From Desulfocapsa sp. (GTDB taxonomy: Bacteria; Desulfobacterota; Desulfobulbia; Desulfobulbales; Desulfocapsaceae): 36,865 nt of DNA. Made by a program: the position numbers and the translations under genes. The stretch covers positions 1 to 36,865 of the forward strand of contig JAQYVF010000048.1 of the NCBI GenBank assembly GCA_030145625.1. Reading direction: 5' to 3'. This document shows, piece after piece, positions 8,234 to 17,289 of the stretch; the stretch's first letter is position 1, and the number at the start of each line of letters is the position of its first letter. The notes under the pieces are model-generated. The model did not search any database and was not told the DNA's origin. It saw nothing but the letters and a program-made list of their open reading frames with translations.

Positions 8234-8420
8234 GAGGCAATCTTCGTGAAAGCATGATGCTTGTTTGTCATGGTCAACGTACTTGTATTGCGTTGTGAAT
8301 GGCATTTTTGTCAGTTGTTATTTGTTTTTGTTTCTCACAGCAATCTTCATGAGAAACGATGGGTTAGTTCGGTAAAGGTTTTACCGGATTGTTGAGTTTG
8401 GACAACTTTGTTGTATTTGA

Positions 8421-8572
8421 GGTGTATTAAATTTGTTTGAAAAGAAGCAGTTTGATATAACTTAGTAGGTGGAAGAGTAGTTGACCGTACCAAAATTAAC
8501 ATACTTAAGCAGCATAATAAAAAGATGCGCTTTTTGGGATATGAAGAAATTGATGATGAAGAGGAATTGTAA
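8421..8572 (+). pseudogene. Possible frameshifted small coding remnant
   Basis: The plus strand from 8456 to TAA at 8570-8572 reads YNLVGGRVVDRTKINILKQ, then KKMRFLGYEEIDDEEEL, with an acidic C-terminus typical of a real protein end. An overlapping frame just upstream reads VLNLFEKKQFDIT before stopping, so a single-base indel near 8455 could join the two. No start codon or ribosome site was found. Family not recognised; this could be chance. The rest of 8234-8746 shows no convincing gene. Confidence 0.25.
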
Positions 8573-8720
8573 GAAACATCAATCAAAAGGATAGGCATGT
8601 CACTTTTATCCTTTTTTAAAGTAGGTAGTGGGGTGTAAAAAGTACTATAAAATTAAATTGTTGCAATGCAATTAAAGTTTGGGGTTCATAAGACCTTACT
8701 AGAGGGTTTCCCCATATTTG

Positions 8721-8741
8721 TATAATTTTAGCGGAAAGAGG
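8721..8741 (+). promoter_or_regulatory. Candidate wspA -10 element and ribosome site
   Basis: A perfect TATAAT lies at 8721-8726 and AAAGAGG at 8735-8741, 5 nt before the wspA ATG at 8747. The expected -35 region (8696-8703, TTACTAGA) is poor, so an activator may help. A TTGCA-A-TGCAA palindrome at 8661-8671 is a possible activator or repressor site. The implied leader is very short. Confidence 0.35.
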
Positions 8742-8746
8742 CTGCG

Positions 8747-10387
8747 ATGGCGTTTCAATTTGCAAAAAAAGTAAGTGTTCGATGGCGGTTGCTTGGTTTT
8801 ATCTTTTGTCTGCTGTTCTTTATTGCGCTTTCCGGTACAGGCGGACTGCTCGGCATGCGTGATACGAAGCTTTCTTTATCCATGGTTTACAACAGCAATG
8901 TAAAACCCATAGAAGAAATGCGGCAAATTAAAGAATTGCTGATGTATGACGTTTCAAATTCAGTGGAAAAGGTACTGTATGAACAGATAACTTGGGGTGA
9001 AGCCGTCAAAAGAGTAAAGGCAGCCACGTTAAAAATTGATAAAAAGATGAATGAATTGATATCCGTTGCTAATGAAAGCGGTAATGGTGCTGATAATTGG
9101 CTATCCAAAGATCTTTCCATGTTTGATAATAGTAAAACAATGGTCATGGAAGTGCTTGCTGTTTTACAAGAAAACGATACAGCTCAGCTTCACGGATTTT
9201 TTAATCAACGCTTGGAACCTTTTCTCGAAGATTTTGATATAAGAATCAACAGCTTGATATCAGGAAGAATAGCTGCTGTAAAAAAAGAGTATGAGCGGTC
9301 AGAGAAAAGATATGCCTGGTCCAAGGGGGCCTTTTGGGCAACAATTGTGGTGGGAGCCTGTGTCGCTCTTTCGGTAGGTTTTTTTCTGATGCAAAGCATT
9401 AATGATCTGTTAAAGCGTCTCACCAAGGCCATTAATGTAATGATGAAGGGGGATCTGACCCATAAACTGGATTATGATATAGATGATGAATTCGGAGCTC
9501 TGATTGAAGGCTTCAATCAAATGACGGATTATCTTGAGGACCTGATTGTGCAGATTCGACATGCTGGAATTCAGGTTACCAGTTCCATAACGGATATCGC
9601 TGCCAGTACACATCAGCAGGAGGCCACTGCGAATGAACATGCTATCACAGTAAGCGAAATAGCAGCTTCCACCAATCAAATTGCCGCCACCTCGGATAAT
9701 TTGATGACAACCATGAAAAAGGTCAATAGTTTGACCAAAAATGCGGCAGTGGCGGCCGAAGATGGTCATGCAGGTCTGATTAATATTGATGAGACAATGG
9801 TACAGATGGAAAAATCTACCGGATCCATTGTCAATAAGCTCTCGGTTTTAAGTGAAAAGGCAGATGATATAGCTGGCGTGGTTAAAACCATCAATAAATT
9901 GGCTGACCAGACGAACCTGCTGTCTCTTAATGCCGCTATAGAAGCGGAAAAGGCCGGAGAATACGGCATGGGATTTTCTGTGGTGGCTACTGAAATCCGC
10001 CGATTGGCGGATCAGACTGCCGTGGCCACTTATGATATTGAACAGATGGTACAGGGAGTACAGTCTGCGGTATCCTCAGCGGTTATGGGGATTGATAAGT
10101 TTGCAAAAGATGTACGGGTAAGTGTCGAAAACATCCGGGAAGGCAGTGGAAAGATGGAGGTCGTTATTGAACGGGTTCAGATCCTTAGACCTCACGTAAA
10201 TACAATCAGTGATGGCATTGAAGCCCAGTCACTGGGGGCAAAACAGATAAGCGAAGCCACCGGTCAGATTAATTCTGCTGCCCAACAGGGTGCAGAATCG
10301 ATCCGCCAGGTGAGTCTGACTATAGAACGACTTCAACAGGCCGCTCAAGGCCTGCAGAAAGCGGTTTCCAAATTCACAGTGGAATAA
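8747..10387 (+). CDS. wspA: Wsp methyl-accepting receptor (surface-sensing MCP)
   Basis: A 546-residue transmembrane chemoreceptor. TM1 is at about 13-36, a roughly 155-residue periplasmic helical domain of the four-helix-bundle type follows, TM2 is at about 194-216, then HAMP (about 217-270) and a long cytoplasmic coiled coil. The hairpin tip at about 382-424 carries the MCP signature (LADQTNLLSLNAAIEAEKAG, then FSVVATEIRRLADQTA) that binds the kinase and coupling proteins. The C-terminus (KFTVE) lacks the NWETF-type CheR tether. It is the first gene of a seven-gene operon whose order and domains match the Pseudomonas Wsp system, where WspA responds to surface contact. The stimulus here is inferred by analogy. 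Confidence 0.92.
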   Translation: MAFQFAKKVSVRWRLLGFIFCLLFFIALSGTGGLLGMRDTKLSLSMVYNSNVKPIEEMRQIKELLMYDVSNSVEKVLYEQITWGEAVKRVKAATLKIDKKMNELISVANESGNGADNWLSKDLSMFDNSKTMVMEVLAVLQENDTAQLHGFFNQRLEPFLEDFDIRINSLISGRIAAVKKEYERSEKRYAWSKGAFWATIVVGACVALSVGFFLMQSINDLLKRLTKAINVMMKGDLTHKLDYDIDDEFGALIEGFNQMTDYLEDLIVQIRHAGIQVTSSITDIAASTHQQEATANEHAITVSEIAASTNQIAATSDNLMTTMKKVNSLTKNAAVAAEDGHAGLINIDETMVQMEKSTGSIVNKLSVLSEKADDIAGVVKTINKLADQTNLLSLNAAIEAEKAGEYGMGFSVVATEIRRLADQTAVATYDIEQMVQGVQSAVSSAVMGIDKFAKDVRVSVENIREGSGKMEVVIERVQILRPHVNTISDGIEAQSLGAKQISEATGQINSAAQQGAESIRQVSLTIERLQQAAQGLQKAVSKFTVE

Positions 10388-10404
10388 CCGACACGGAGTA
10401 AGAC

Positions 10405-10848
10405 ATGCTGCTTCTGCTCTTTGAAACAAGCGATGGTCGCTATGCCCTGGATTCAAAACAGATAGTTGAAATAATACCCTATCTCGTACCCAAGAAAATC
10501 CCCGGGGCGCCTGATTATGTTGCCGGTATTATCAATTACCGAGGTGAACCAGTGCCGCTATTTGATCTCTGCATTCTTTCCGGGGGAACTTCATGCAGGC
10601 ATTTTTACAGTACGCGTATCATCTTGGTGCATTACCCGATGAGCCAGGAAAAAGATCGTCTTATCGGAATGATAGCTGAGCGAGCTACGGATGTTTTCAG
10701 ATGCAGCGAAACAGATATAAGATCATCTGGAATTCTGCTTGGCAAGGGTTCAACTTCGGGTGCCATAAAGTCAGATCAGGATGAATTAGTACAGTTGTAT
10801 AATGTGCCGCGTATGATTTCGACAGATGTTGTGCGGGAGCTGTTTTGA
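10405..10848 (+). CDS. wspB: Wsp CheW-like coupling protein
   Basis: A 147-residue single CheW domain: LLFETSDGRYALDSKQIVEI at the start, then the family's core GAPDYVAGIINYRGEPVPLFDL. CheW-type proteins bridge the receptor tip and the histidine kinase in signalling arrays. The ATG at 10405 has GGAG 6 nt upstream and lies 17 nt after wspA, so the two are co-transcribed. Position directly after the receptor and before the CheR-TPR gene identifies it as WspB rather than WspD, which is the second CheW gene of such operons. Confidence 0.9.
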   Translation: MLLLLFETSDGRYALDSKQIVEIIPYLVPKKIPGAPDYVAGIINYRGEPVPLFDLCILSGGTSCRHFYSTRIILVHYPMSQEKDRLIGMIAERATDVFRCSETDIRSSGILLGKGSTSGAIKSDQDELVQLYNVPRMISTDVVRELF

Positions 10849-10921
10849 ATAAGGGGGACGCATAACTAAGTCATTGGCATAGACGCCTGATTTAGTCGTT
10901 TTGATTGAATGGAACTATAAA

Positions 10922-10973
10922 ACCAGCCAGTCTCAATTTGAGTATTTTGCTGGTAATATTGACACATTATAAT
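10922..10973 (+). promoter_or_regulatory. Nested hairpin and possible internal promoter before wspC
   Basis: The 173-bp wspB-wspC gap is the longest in the operon. ACCAGC (10922-10927) pairs with GCTGGT (10949-10954), and inside it CTCAA-T-TTGAG (10932-10942) is a second inverted repeat. TATAAT at 10968-10973 follows, with only a poor -35 (TTTGCT, 10946-10951). It may attenuate or re-initiate transcription, giving different levels of the receptor genes and the enzymes. There is no T-tract after the hairpin. Confidence 0.35.
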
Positions 10974-11021
10974 AACCCGTAATGATTGCCTGGCATGAGT
11001 GACAATCAGGATCATATTTGA

Positions 11022-12263
11022 ATGCAAGTGGCGAAACAAAAAATTGCCGATCTACTTGAGAAGACAATCGGCTTAAATGTAACATCTTTTAGCAACGCAA
11101 CCTTTCAAAGGGCATTAGGAACCCGCATGAAGGCTTTAGGAACAGATGATTTTACCGCATATTTCGGCCAGGTTTCTGTTTCACCGGAGGAGTTGCGAAT
11201 GTTGGTCGAAGAGGTGGTGGTCCCGGAAACCTGGTTTTTCAGGGACCAGGAACCTTTTGTTTTCCTTGCCGATTTTATTTCGAAGTCGAAAAAAAAGCTG
11301 GCTAACGTCAACTTTCGCATATTAAGCCTTCCCTGTTCAACCGGAGAGGAGCCCTATTCCATAGCCATGACTTTGATGCAGGCGGGTCTTGAACCTTCAG
11401 ATTATTCTATTGACGCTGTTGATGTCAGCGAACAGGTTTTGGCATTTGCCCGGGAAGGTGTCTATAAGAATAATTCATTTCGGACAAACGATCTTACTTT
11501 CAGAGAAAAATATTTTTACAAAGTAGGGGATGAATTCGCCATTAAAAAAAAGGTCCGTGAAAACATCCGTTTTTTTCAGGGAAATATGTTACAGCCCGGC
11601 TTCCTGGAAAATTTGGGACGTTATGATGTCGTTTTCTGCCGCAATGTCCTTATTTATTTTAACCAAGATGCCCAAAAACACACGATCGAATCCATTTTTA
11701 ACCTCCTCAGGCCTGATGGGCTTTTATTTACCGGACATTCGGAAGCAAACCTTTTTATTGAAACAAGGTTCCATCCAGTCTCACATTCTATGGCTTTTTC
11801 CTTTTATAAAAAAAGTGTTGGGCAGTCCAAATCGGTTCGACAGGAGTCTTCCAAAAGCAGTACGCAGGCGAACAGGCCGTCCATGTCTTCACCATTATCT
11901 TACCGACAGCCCAAGCCATCTCTTGTGTGTCCTCAGAAACCAAAAAAAGATGAATACGAATTTGTTCAGCAATTAGCTGATGAAGGCAAGCTGGAAGAAG
12001 CTGCTGGTCGCTGTGAAAAGTATATGCGGCTCAATGATCATTCAGCAAAATGGTATTGCCTTCTTGGGATTATTCGTGACAGCCAGGGGAACCAGGAAGA
12101 TGCCATGGAGCTCTTGCGAAAGGCTGTTTATCTTGCCCCGGATAATGTTGAAAGTTTGATTCAGTTGTCATTACTCACAGAACGTGCTGGAGATTTTAAG
12201 AGAGCATTAAATTACAAAAGGCGGGCCAAGAAACTCCAGCAGGAAGGAAATAACAGTGACTGA
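11022..12263 (+). CDS. wspC: Wsp CheR methyltransferase with TPR domain
   Basis: A 413-residue chemoreceptor glutamate methyltransferase. The CheR N-terminal helical domain is at about 5-75, with VVPETWFFRDQEPF leading into the SAM-binding Rossmann domain (ILSLPCSTGEEPYSIAM, about 100-116; YDVVFCRNVLIYFN, about 201-214). A variable linker follows, and two to three TPR repeats occupy about 312-405. The CheR-TPR fusion is the WspC architecture. It methylates WspA for adaptation, opposed by WspF. The Shine-Dalgarno is weak. The preceding nine-codon ATG-to-TGA mini-frame abuts the ATG (TGAATG), which could allow translational coupling. The end overlaps wspD by 8 nt. Confidence 0.92.
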   Translation: MQVAKQKIADLLEKTIGLNVTSFSNATFQRALGTRMKALGTDDFTAYFGQVSVSPEELRMLVEEVVVPETWFFRDQEPFVFLADFISKSKKKLANVNFRILSLPCSTGEEPYSIAMTLMQAGLEPSDYSIDAVDVSEQVLAFAREGVYKNNSFRTNDLTFREKYFYKVGDEFAIKKKVRENIRFFQGNMLQPGFLENLGRYDVVFCRNVLIYFNQDAQKHTIESIFNLLRPDGLLFTGHSEANLFIETRFHPVSHSMAFSFYKKSVGQSKSVRQESSKSSTQANRPSMSSPLSYRQPKPSLVCPQKPKKDEYEFVQQLADEGKLEEAAGRCEKYMRLNDHSAKWYCLLGIIRDSQGNQEDAMELLRKAVYLAPDNVESLIQLSLLTERAGDFKRALNYKRRAKKLQQEGNNSD

Positions 12264-12951
12264 AGAAAAGAAAACAGAAGCCTTGATGGTTGTTGATGAT
12301 TGCTGGAATAAAATCGGTGTCTGGAGTAATTCGTCCAGACTTTGCTCCGAACTTGAGACGATTATCCATTGCCGGAATTGTCCTGTTTATTCTTCTGTCG
12401 GTCGTAACTTGCTGGATCGCCCTGTACCTGAAGAATACGGTAATGAGTGGACGTCGGCTTTTTCAAAAATCACAGCACAGGAAAAAACAATTATTCACAC
12501 TGTGTTTGTTTTCCGAGCCGGGGGGGATTGGCTTGCCCTACCGGCTAAACTTATTCAAGAGGTTGTTGATATGGGGGTGATTCACAGTCTTCCTCATCGC
12601 AGCAGTACTATCCTGCGGGGTGTCGTCAATGTTCGCGGTAAACTGGAGCTTTGTTTCTCGATAGGTGCAGTACTTGACATTGAGCGTTTTGAGAAAGTTG
12701 TCGACAGAGGCGATAGAAATGTCTCTCCTGTCCGGTTAGTTGTGGCGGAACGGGAAGGCGAAAGGATCGTCTTTCCTGTAAGCAGTGTGTATGGATCTTT
12801 CCGTTATACAGAGGGGATGCTGCAGCAGTCACCTGTTACAATTTCCGGCTCAAAAGCAGCCTATACTAAAGGGATTCTGTGTGTGGAAGATTTTGATGTG
12901 GGCATCCTCGATGACCAGCTTCTTTTTGGTGCCCTAAAGAGGAATATGTAA
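12256..12951 (+). CDS. wspD: Wsp second CheW-like coupling protein
   Basis: A 231-residue protein with the distinctive WspD N-terminal region. DDCWNKIGVW is followed by the cysteine motif HCRNCPVYSS (about residues 45-54). A CheW domain follows from about 80 (FVFRAGGDWLALPAKLIQEV, then RGVVNVRGKLELCFSIGAVL). The cysteines are typical of WspD proteins, and their role is unknown. It starts at GTG 12256 with AGGAAGGA upstream, overlapping wspC by 8 nt. Its stop (TAATG) shares a base with the wspE start. It couples receptor and kinase together with WspB. Confidence 0.9.
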   Translation: MTEEKKTEALMVVDDCWNKIGVWSNSSRLCSELETIIHCRNCPVYSSVGRNLLDRPVPEEYGNEWTSAFSKITAQEKTIIHTVFVFRAGGDWLALPAKLIQEVVDMGVIHSLPHRSSTILRGVVNVRGKLELCFSIGAVLDIERFEKVVDRGDRNVSPVRLVVAEREGERIVFPVSSVYGSFRYTEGMLQQSPVTISGSKAAYTKGILCVEDFDVGILDDQLLFGALKRNM

Positions 12952-15900
12952 TGACCGGTACTGGTAACGACCTGAACTCTATGTCCATGATGAATCTTTT
13001 CTGTCAGGAGACGGAAAATCATTGCGCCGGCCTCTCAAGCAAGCTTCTTTCCTTAAAAAATAACTCTGCTGATAAGGAATCCTGGCACCCGTTCATACAG
13101 GCTACACATTCAATAAAGGGCGCTGCTCAGATTATGGGTTTTGAAAGTGTTGTCAACCTGTCCAGCAGTATGGAGAGTGTTTTTGCTGGAGCCCGGAAAG
13201 GCCGGATCGTCCCAGGAAAGGACGATATTGATTTGCTGCTTAAGGCATTGGATACGTTTGAAAAAATAGCGAATGTCGAAAGTGACAAAGTCGAGGGCTG
13301 GCTTGCCGGACAGAAGACAGAGATTGAAAAACTTACAAATGATATTATGGCTGTCTCAGAGGAAAGAAGAGAAAAGAAGGTGGTGGCAAAAGAAAAGGAT
13401 TCAGCCAGCAAAGGTGATAAAGGCTTTTCTCCTACCGGGAAATCAAAAGGGAACAACACAAATAAGACAAAAGAATCACCTCCGGACCTGAGTTCTCTAT
13501 CCATGATGGACCTTTTTCGGCAGGAAGCGGAAAATCATTGCGCTGCCCTTACTGATAATCTTCTTGCCCTTGAGAAGAATTCATCAGATTCAGAGGTGTT
13601 GGCATCACTCATGAGAGCTGCGCATTCCATAAAAGGCGCAGCTCGGATAATGAATCTGCAGAGTATTGTTGACCTGGCCCATGCTATGGAGGACATCTTT
13701 GTTGCAGCCCAGGAGAATAGGGTTGCAATTGGCACAGAGGATATTGACCTGCTGTTTAACGGCGTGGATAAGCTGGAGGAATTAGGGCATGCCCCAAACG
13801 ATGAAGTCAATGACTGGCTGGCCGGAGAGAAGGAAGAGATAGAAAGACTTGTAGGTGAATTTTCACATCTGGTTGCCAAAGACAAGGAAGAAAAAACGTC
13901 CCTGGATAAAGGACCTCCAAGAGAAGACTCCGTCTCGGCTGCCAAGGTAGAAAAAGGAGATACAATAGACCTGAGTTCCATGTCCATGCTGGATCTTTTC
14001 CGCCAGGAGGCGGAAACTAATTGTTTAGTCCTTTCGGATAATCTCCTCGCCCTGGAAAAGAACCCTGAAGATTCCGAGGTATTGGCTTCGCTCATGAGAG
14101 CTGCACATTCCATAAAGGGTGCCGCCCGGGTTATAAATCTTCATAGTATCGTCGGTCTGGCCCATACCATGGAAGATGTATTTGTCGCAGCACAGGAGGG
14201 AAAGGTTGGCTTGGGCCGTGATCATGTTGACATGCTGCTGAACGGGACGGACCTGTTCGCTGCTATTGCCGAACATCCCAATGAGCAACTTGATGCATGG
14301 TTTAAAGAGCAGGAAAGAACGATTAAGGACCTGGAGAAAATATTCACGGAAATGGCTGCAGGCAAAGTCCCTGGAACAGTGCCCCGAGCCCCTGCAAAAT
14401 CGCAACAGATTCCGGTAAAGAAAAAAAGAGGCACGGATCAGGCGGAAACGGGAAAACCCGCAGACCGTTCTATGCGGGTATCAGCGGATGGTATGAATCG
14501 TCTTATGGGGTTTGCCGGGGAAGTGCAGGTTGAGTCTCGTTGGCTACCATCTTTTTCCCGGAAAGTTCTGCGTTTTAAGCACAGGCAGGATGAAATCTAT
14601 CGTCTCCTTGGTAAAAGTGTTGATACCTTTGGTTCTGGTTCGCTAGAGGATTTCAGTATAAGCGATTTTCGGGCAATAGTAGCCAAGATGAATTCCTGCC
14701 GCAGCCATCTTAACGAAATTCTAGAAGAAATTGAGGACCATTCCCGCCGTTCAACAGAAATTTCCCATCACCTGTATGAAGAAGTCCTTGCCAATAGAAT
14801 GCGGCCCTTTACCGATGGAATTACCGGTTTTCCGCGTATGGTACGAGATGTTGGCCGTGAACTGGGCAAGAATGTTGAATTTAAGATTATCGGAGAAGAA
14901 ACTCTGGTTGACAGGGATATCCTCGATAAAATAGAGGCGCCGCTTAACCATCTGATACGAAACGCCATTGACCACGGCATAGAATTACCCCAGCATCGAA
15001 TTGATGCCCGTAAACCTGAACTCGCCCTCATTAGTCTTGAAGCCAAACACAGTGCGGGAATGTTGAGCATTATTGTCAGCGATGATGGCTGTGGCATTGA
15101 TATTGAAAAATTACGTGATGCAGTTATTGCCAAAAAGATGCTCGGTGAAGAAATGGCGCATCAATTGAGAGAGGCGGAGCTGCTTGAGTTTATCTTTTTA
15201 CCAAATTTCAGTACCCGCGATGTGGCAGGTAAAGTGTCAGGACGAGGAGTCGGTCTGGATGTTGTGCATAGTGCGGTGCAGGAGGTTCGGGGAATTATCC
15301 GTACCTCCACCGAATTAGGGGTTGGCACAACCTTTGAAATGCAGCTTCCCTTAACCCTGTCAGTAATGCGATCTCTTCTAGTTGAAATCAGTAACGAGGT
15401 ATATGCCTTTCCCCTTGCAGCAATAGATCGCGTCATCAGGATGCAAAGGGATGATGTCAGGGAAATAGAGGGACGGCAGTATATTTCTTTTAACCAGGAG
15501 CGTGTCGGACTTGTGTCTGCGACCCAGGTACTTGAGAAAGAAGAGAAAACAGATCATCAGGATGAGCACGATGAGCTGCTCATCCTGGTAATCAGCGACC
15601 ATTATCACCGATACGGGCTGATCGTTGACGAGTTCATTGAAATACGAGATCTTGTTGTGCAGCGGCTGGACCCGCGCCTGAAAAAGGTTCAGGATATAAG
15701 TTCGGTGGCTATTCTCGAGGACGGTATACCGGTATTGATCGTTGATGTGGATGATATGATCAGGACCATAGATTCACTGATTTTAGGCAACAGGTTGAGG
15801 CGAATCGACAGGGAGGAATTTTTCATTGAACGTCCCGTAAAACGGATCCTGGTTGTTGATGATTCAATAACTGTACGTGAAGTAGAGAGGAATATGCTTT

Positions 15901-16214
15901 TTGTGAAGGGCTACGATGTGATGACAGCGGTTGATGGATTGGATGGCTGGAATACCCTGCGCAGCGAGGAATTTGATTTAGTTGTAACAGATGTTGATAT
16001 GCCTCGCATGAATGGAATTGAGCTGGTAACCCAAATGCGCCAGGATGCAAACTTCTCAACTCTGCCGGTGATAATTGTTTCGTATAAAGATCGGGAAGAA
16101 GATCGTAAACGCGGCCTTGAAGCGGGAGCAGATTATTATTTAACCAAGGGAAGTTTCCAGGATGAAGCCCTTGTCAAGGCAGTGGAGGATTTGATAGGTG
16201 CAGCGTCAAAATAA
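12951..16214 (+). CDS. wspE: Wsp hybrid CheA kinase with three Hpt domains
   Basis: A 1087-residue CheA-type kinase with a C-terminal receiver. Three tandem Hpt domains at about 10-120, 180-290 and 342-450 each keep the phosphorylatable His in HSIKGAA (H53, H225, H386). A charged linker and dimerisation region follow. The HATPase domain is at about 655-800 (N-box HLIRNAIDHGIE, G-boxes DDGCGID and GRGVGLDVV), then a CheW-like regulatory domain (about 803-945) and a receiver (about 964-1083, acceptor D1014 in VVTDVDMPRMNG). Pseudomonas WspE is about 750 residues with one Hpt, so this protein is expanded. Hpt2 and Hpt3 are nearly identical over long stretches, suggesting recent duplication. It should phosphorylate WspR and WspF. 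Confidence 0.93.
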   Translation: MTGTGNDLNSMSMMNLFCQETENHCAGLSSKLLSLKNNSADKESWHPFIQATHSIKGAAQIMGFESVVNLSSSMESVFAGARKGRIVPGKDDIDLLLKALDTFEKIANVESDKVEGWLAGQKTEIEKLTNDIMAVSEERREKKVVAKEKDSASKGDKGFSPTGKSKGNNTNKTKESPPDLSSLSMMDLFRQEAENHCAALTDNLLALEKNSSDSEVLASLMRAAHSIKGAARIMNLQSIVDLAHAMEDIFVAAQENRVAIGTEDIDLLFNGVDKLEELGHAPNDEVNDWLAGEKEEIERLVGEFSHLVAKDKEEKTSLDKGPPREDSVSAAKVEKGDTIDLSSMSMLDLFRQEAETNCLVLSDNLLALEKNPEDSEVLASLMRAAHSIKGAARVINLHSIVGLAHTMEDVFVAAQEGKVGLGRDHVDMLLNGTDLFAAIAEHPNEQLDAWFKEQERTIKDLEKIFTEMAAGKVPGTVPRAPAKSQQIPVKKKRGTDQAETGKPADRSMRVSADGMNRLMGFAGEVQVESRWLPSFSRKVLRFKHRQDEIYRLLGKSVDTFGSGSLEDFSISDFRAIVAKMNSCRSHLNEILEEIEDHSRRSTEISHHLYEEVLANRMRPFTDGITGFPRMVRDVGRELGKNVEFKIIGEETLVDRDILDKIEAPLNHLIRNAIDHGIELPQHRIDARKPELALISLEAKHSAGMLSIIVSDDGCGIDIEKLRDAVIAKKMLGEEMAHQLREAELLEFIFLPNFSTRDVAGKVSGRGVGLDVVHSAVQEVRGIIRTSTELGVGTTFEMQLPLTLSVMRSLLVEISNEVYAFPLAAIDRVIRMQRDDVREIEGRQYISFNQERVGLVSATQVLEKEEKTDHQDEHDELLILVISDHYHRYGLIVDEFIEIRDLVVQRLDPRLKKVQDISSVAILEDGIPVLIVDVDDMIRTIDSLILGNRLRRIDREEFFIERPVKRILVVDDSITVREVERNMLFVKGYDVMTAVDGLDGWNTLRSEEFDLVVTDVDMPRMNGIELVTQMRQDANFSTLPVIIVSYKDREEDRKRGLEAGADYYLTKGSFQDEALVKAVEDLIGAASK

Positions 16215-16253
16215 GAACAAAATAAAATCGAAAGTGTCTTCTGCGAGGTGCAT

Positions 16254-17279
16254 GTGAATCTTGCAATAGTCAATGATCTGCCCATGGCTGTTGAGATACT
16301 TCGGCGGTTTGTTACAGTCAAAGGAAAGCATGAGATTATCTGGGTGGCAGAAAACGGTAAGATTGCGATTGAGAAATGTGCTCACCAGGTACCTGACCTG
16401 ATTTTGATGGATTTGGTCATGCCGGTCATGAACGGAGTTGAATCAGTCCGGTGGATTATGAAGTTGAGCCCCTGCCCGATCCTGGTGGTGACGGCAAGCG
16501 TTGAGAGTAACTCTGGTTTAGTATTCGAGGCTATGGGTGCGGGAGCTCTTGATGTTGTGGCTACCCCGATTCTGGATGCGGACAAAGGAGAAGGAGGCCA
16601 GGAGCTACTTCAGAAGATCGATAGGATTGGAAAGATTGTCGGAATCAATGGGCTATCTGTTTCTCAACCCCGGAATCAGGCATGGGGAACAAGACCAAAA
16701 CTGGAGAGCAGAGGGGAATGTCTGGTTGCAATCGGTAGTTCAACCGGAGGCCCAAGGGCTCTATTGAATATCCTGCAGACAATTCCTGCGGATTCAACTG
16801 CTTCCTTTGTCGTAATTCAGCATATGGATGAGTTGTTTTCCGGAGGTATGGCGAAGTGGCTTGATAAGCAGGTAAAAGTTAAGGTACGAGTATTAAAAGA
16901 AGGGGAGCTCCCGCAACCGGGAGTGGTTCTGATTCCGTCTACCGACAACCATGTAGTAATGTATCCCAATAAATCAGTTGGCTATTCAATTGAACAGAAA
17001 GAGAGTTTTTATCATCCTTCAGTGGATGTCTTTTTTAACAGTGTGGCCCGTTACTGGCGCGGGAGATGTATTGGGATAATTTTAACAGGGATGGGGAGAG
17101 ACGGGGCGGAAGGGCTACTTGCCCTTCGTCAACAGGGCTATGTTACCATCGCCCAAGATCAGAAAAGTTCAGTTGTTTTTGGTATGCCTAAGGCAGCAAT
17201 AGAAATGGATGCAGCCCAGAAAATCCTACCGATTGATGCTATTGGTTTAACAATTAATGATTTATTAGCAGCGCAATAG
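16254..17279 (+). CDS. wspF: Wsp CheB-type methylesterase
   Basis: A 341-residue response regulator-methylesterase. The N-terminal receiver has the acceptor Asp in ILMDLVMPVMNG. The C-terminal CheB domain carries the catalytic Ser (AIGSSTGGPRALL), His (VIQHMDELFSGGM) and Asp (ILTGMGRDGAEG). It removes methyl groups from WspA. In Pseudomonas, loss of WspF locks the pathway on. I prefer GTG 16254, giving MNLAIVND as in other WspF proteins. GAGG (16245-16248) is properly spaced for it but would overlap the alternative GTG at 16248. The gene follows wspE by 39 nt and precedes wspR by 10 nt. Confidence 0.92.
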   Translation: MNLAIVNDLPMAVEILRRFVTVKGKHEIIWVAENGKIAIEKCAHQVPDLILMDLVMPVMNGVESVRWIMKLSPCPILVVTASVESNSGLVFEAMGAGALDVVATPILDADKGEGGQELLQKIDRIGKIVGINGLSVSQPRNQAWGTRPKLESRGECLVAIGSSTGGPRALLNILQTIPADSTASFVVIQHMDELFSGGMAKWLDKQVKVKVRVLKEGELPQPGVVLIPSTDNHVVMYPNKSVGYSIEQKESFYHPSVDVFFNSVARYWRGRCIGIILTGMGRDGAEGLLALRQQGYVTIAQDQKSSVVFGMPKAAIEMDAAQKILPIDAIGLTINDLLAAQ

Positions 17280-17289
17280 TGAGAAGATA

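Noticed and set aside
8234-8746. Cyclic di-GMP riboswitch upstream of the Wsp operon
   Set aside because: No GEMM-type conserved core was recognised, and the predicted leader after TATAAT is only about 15 nt.
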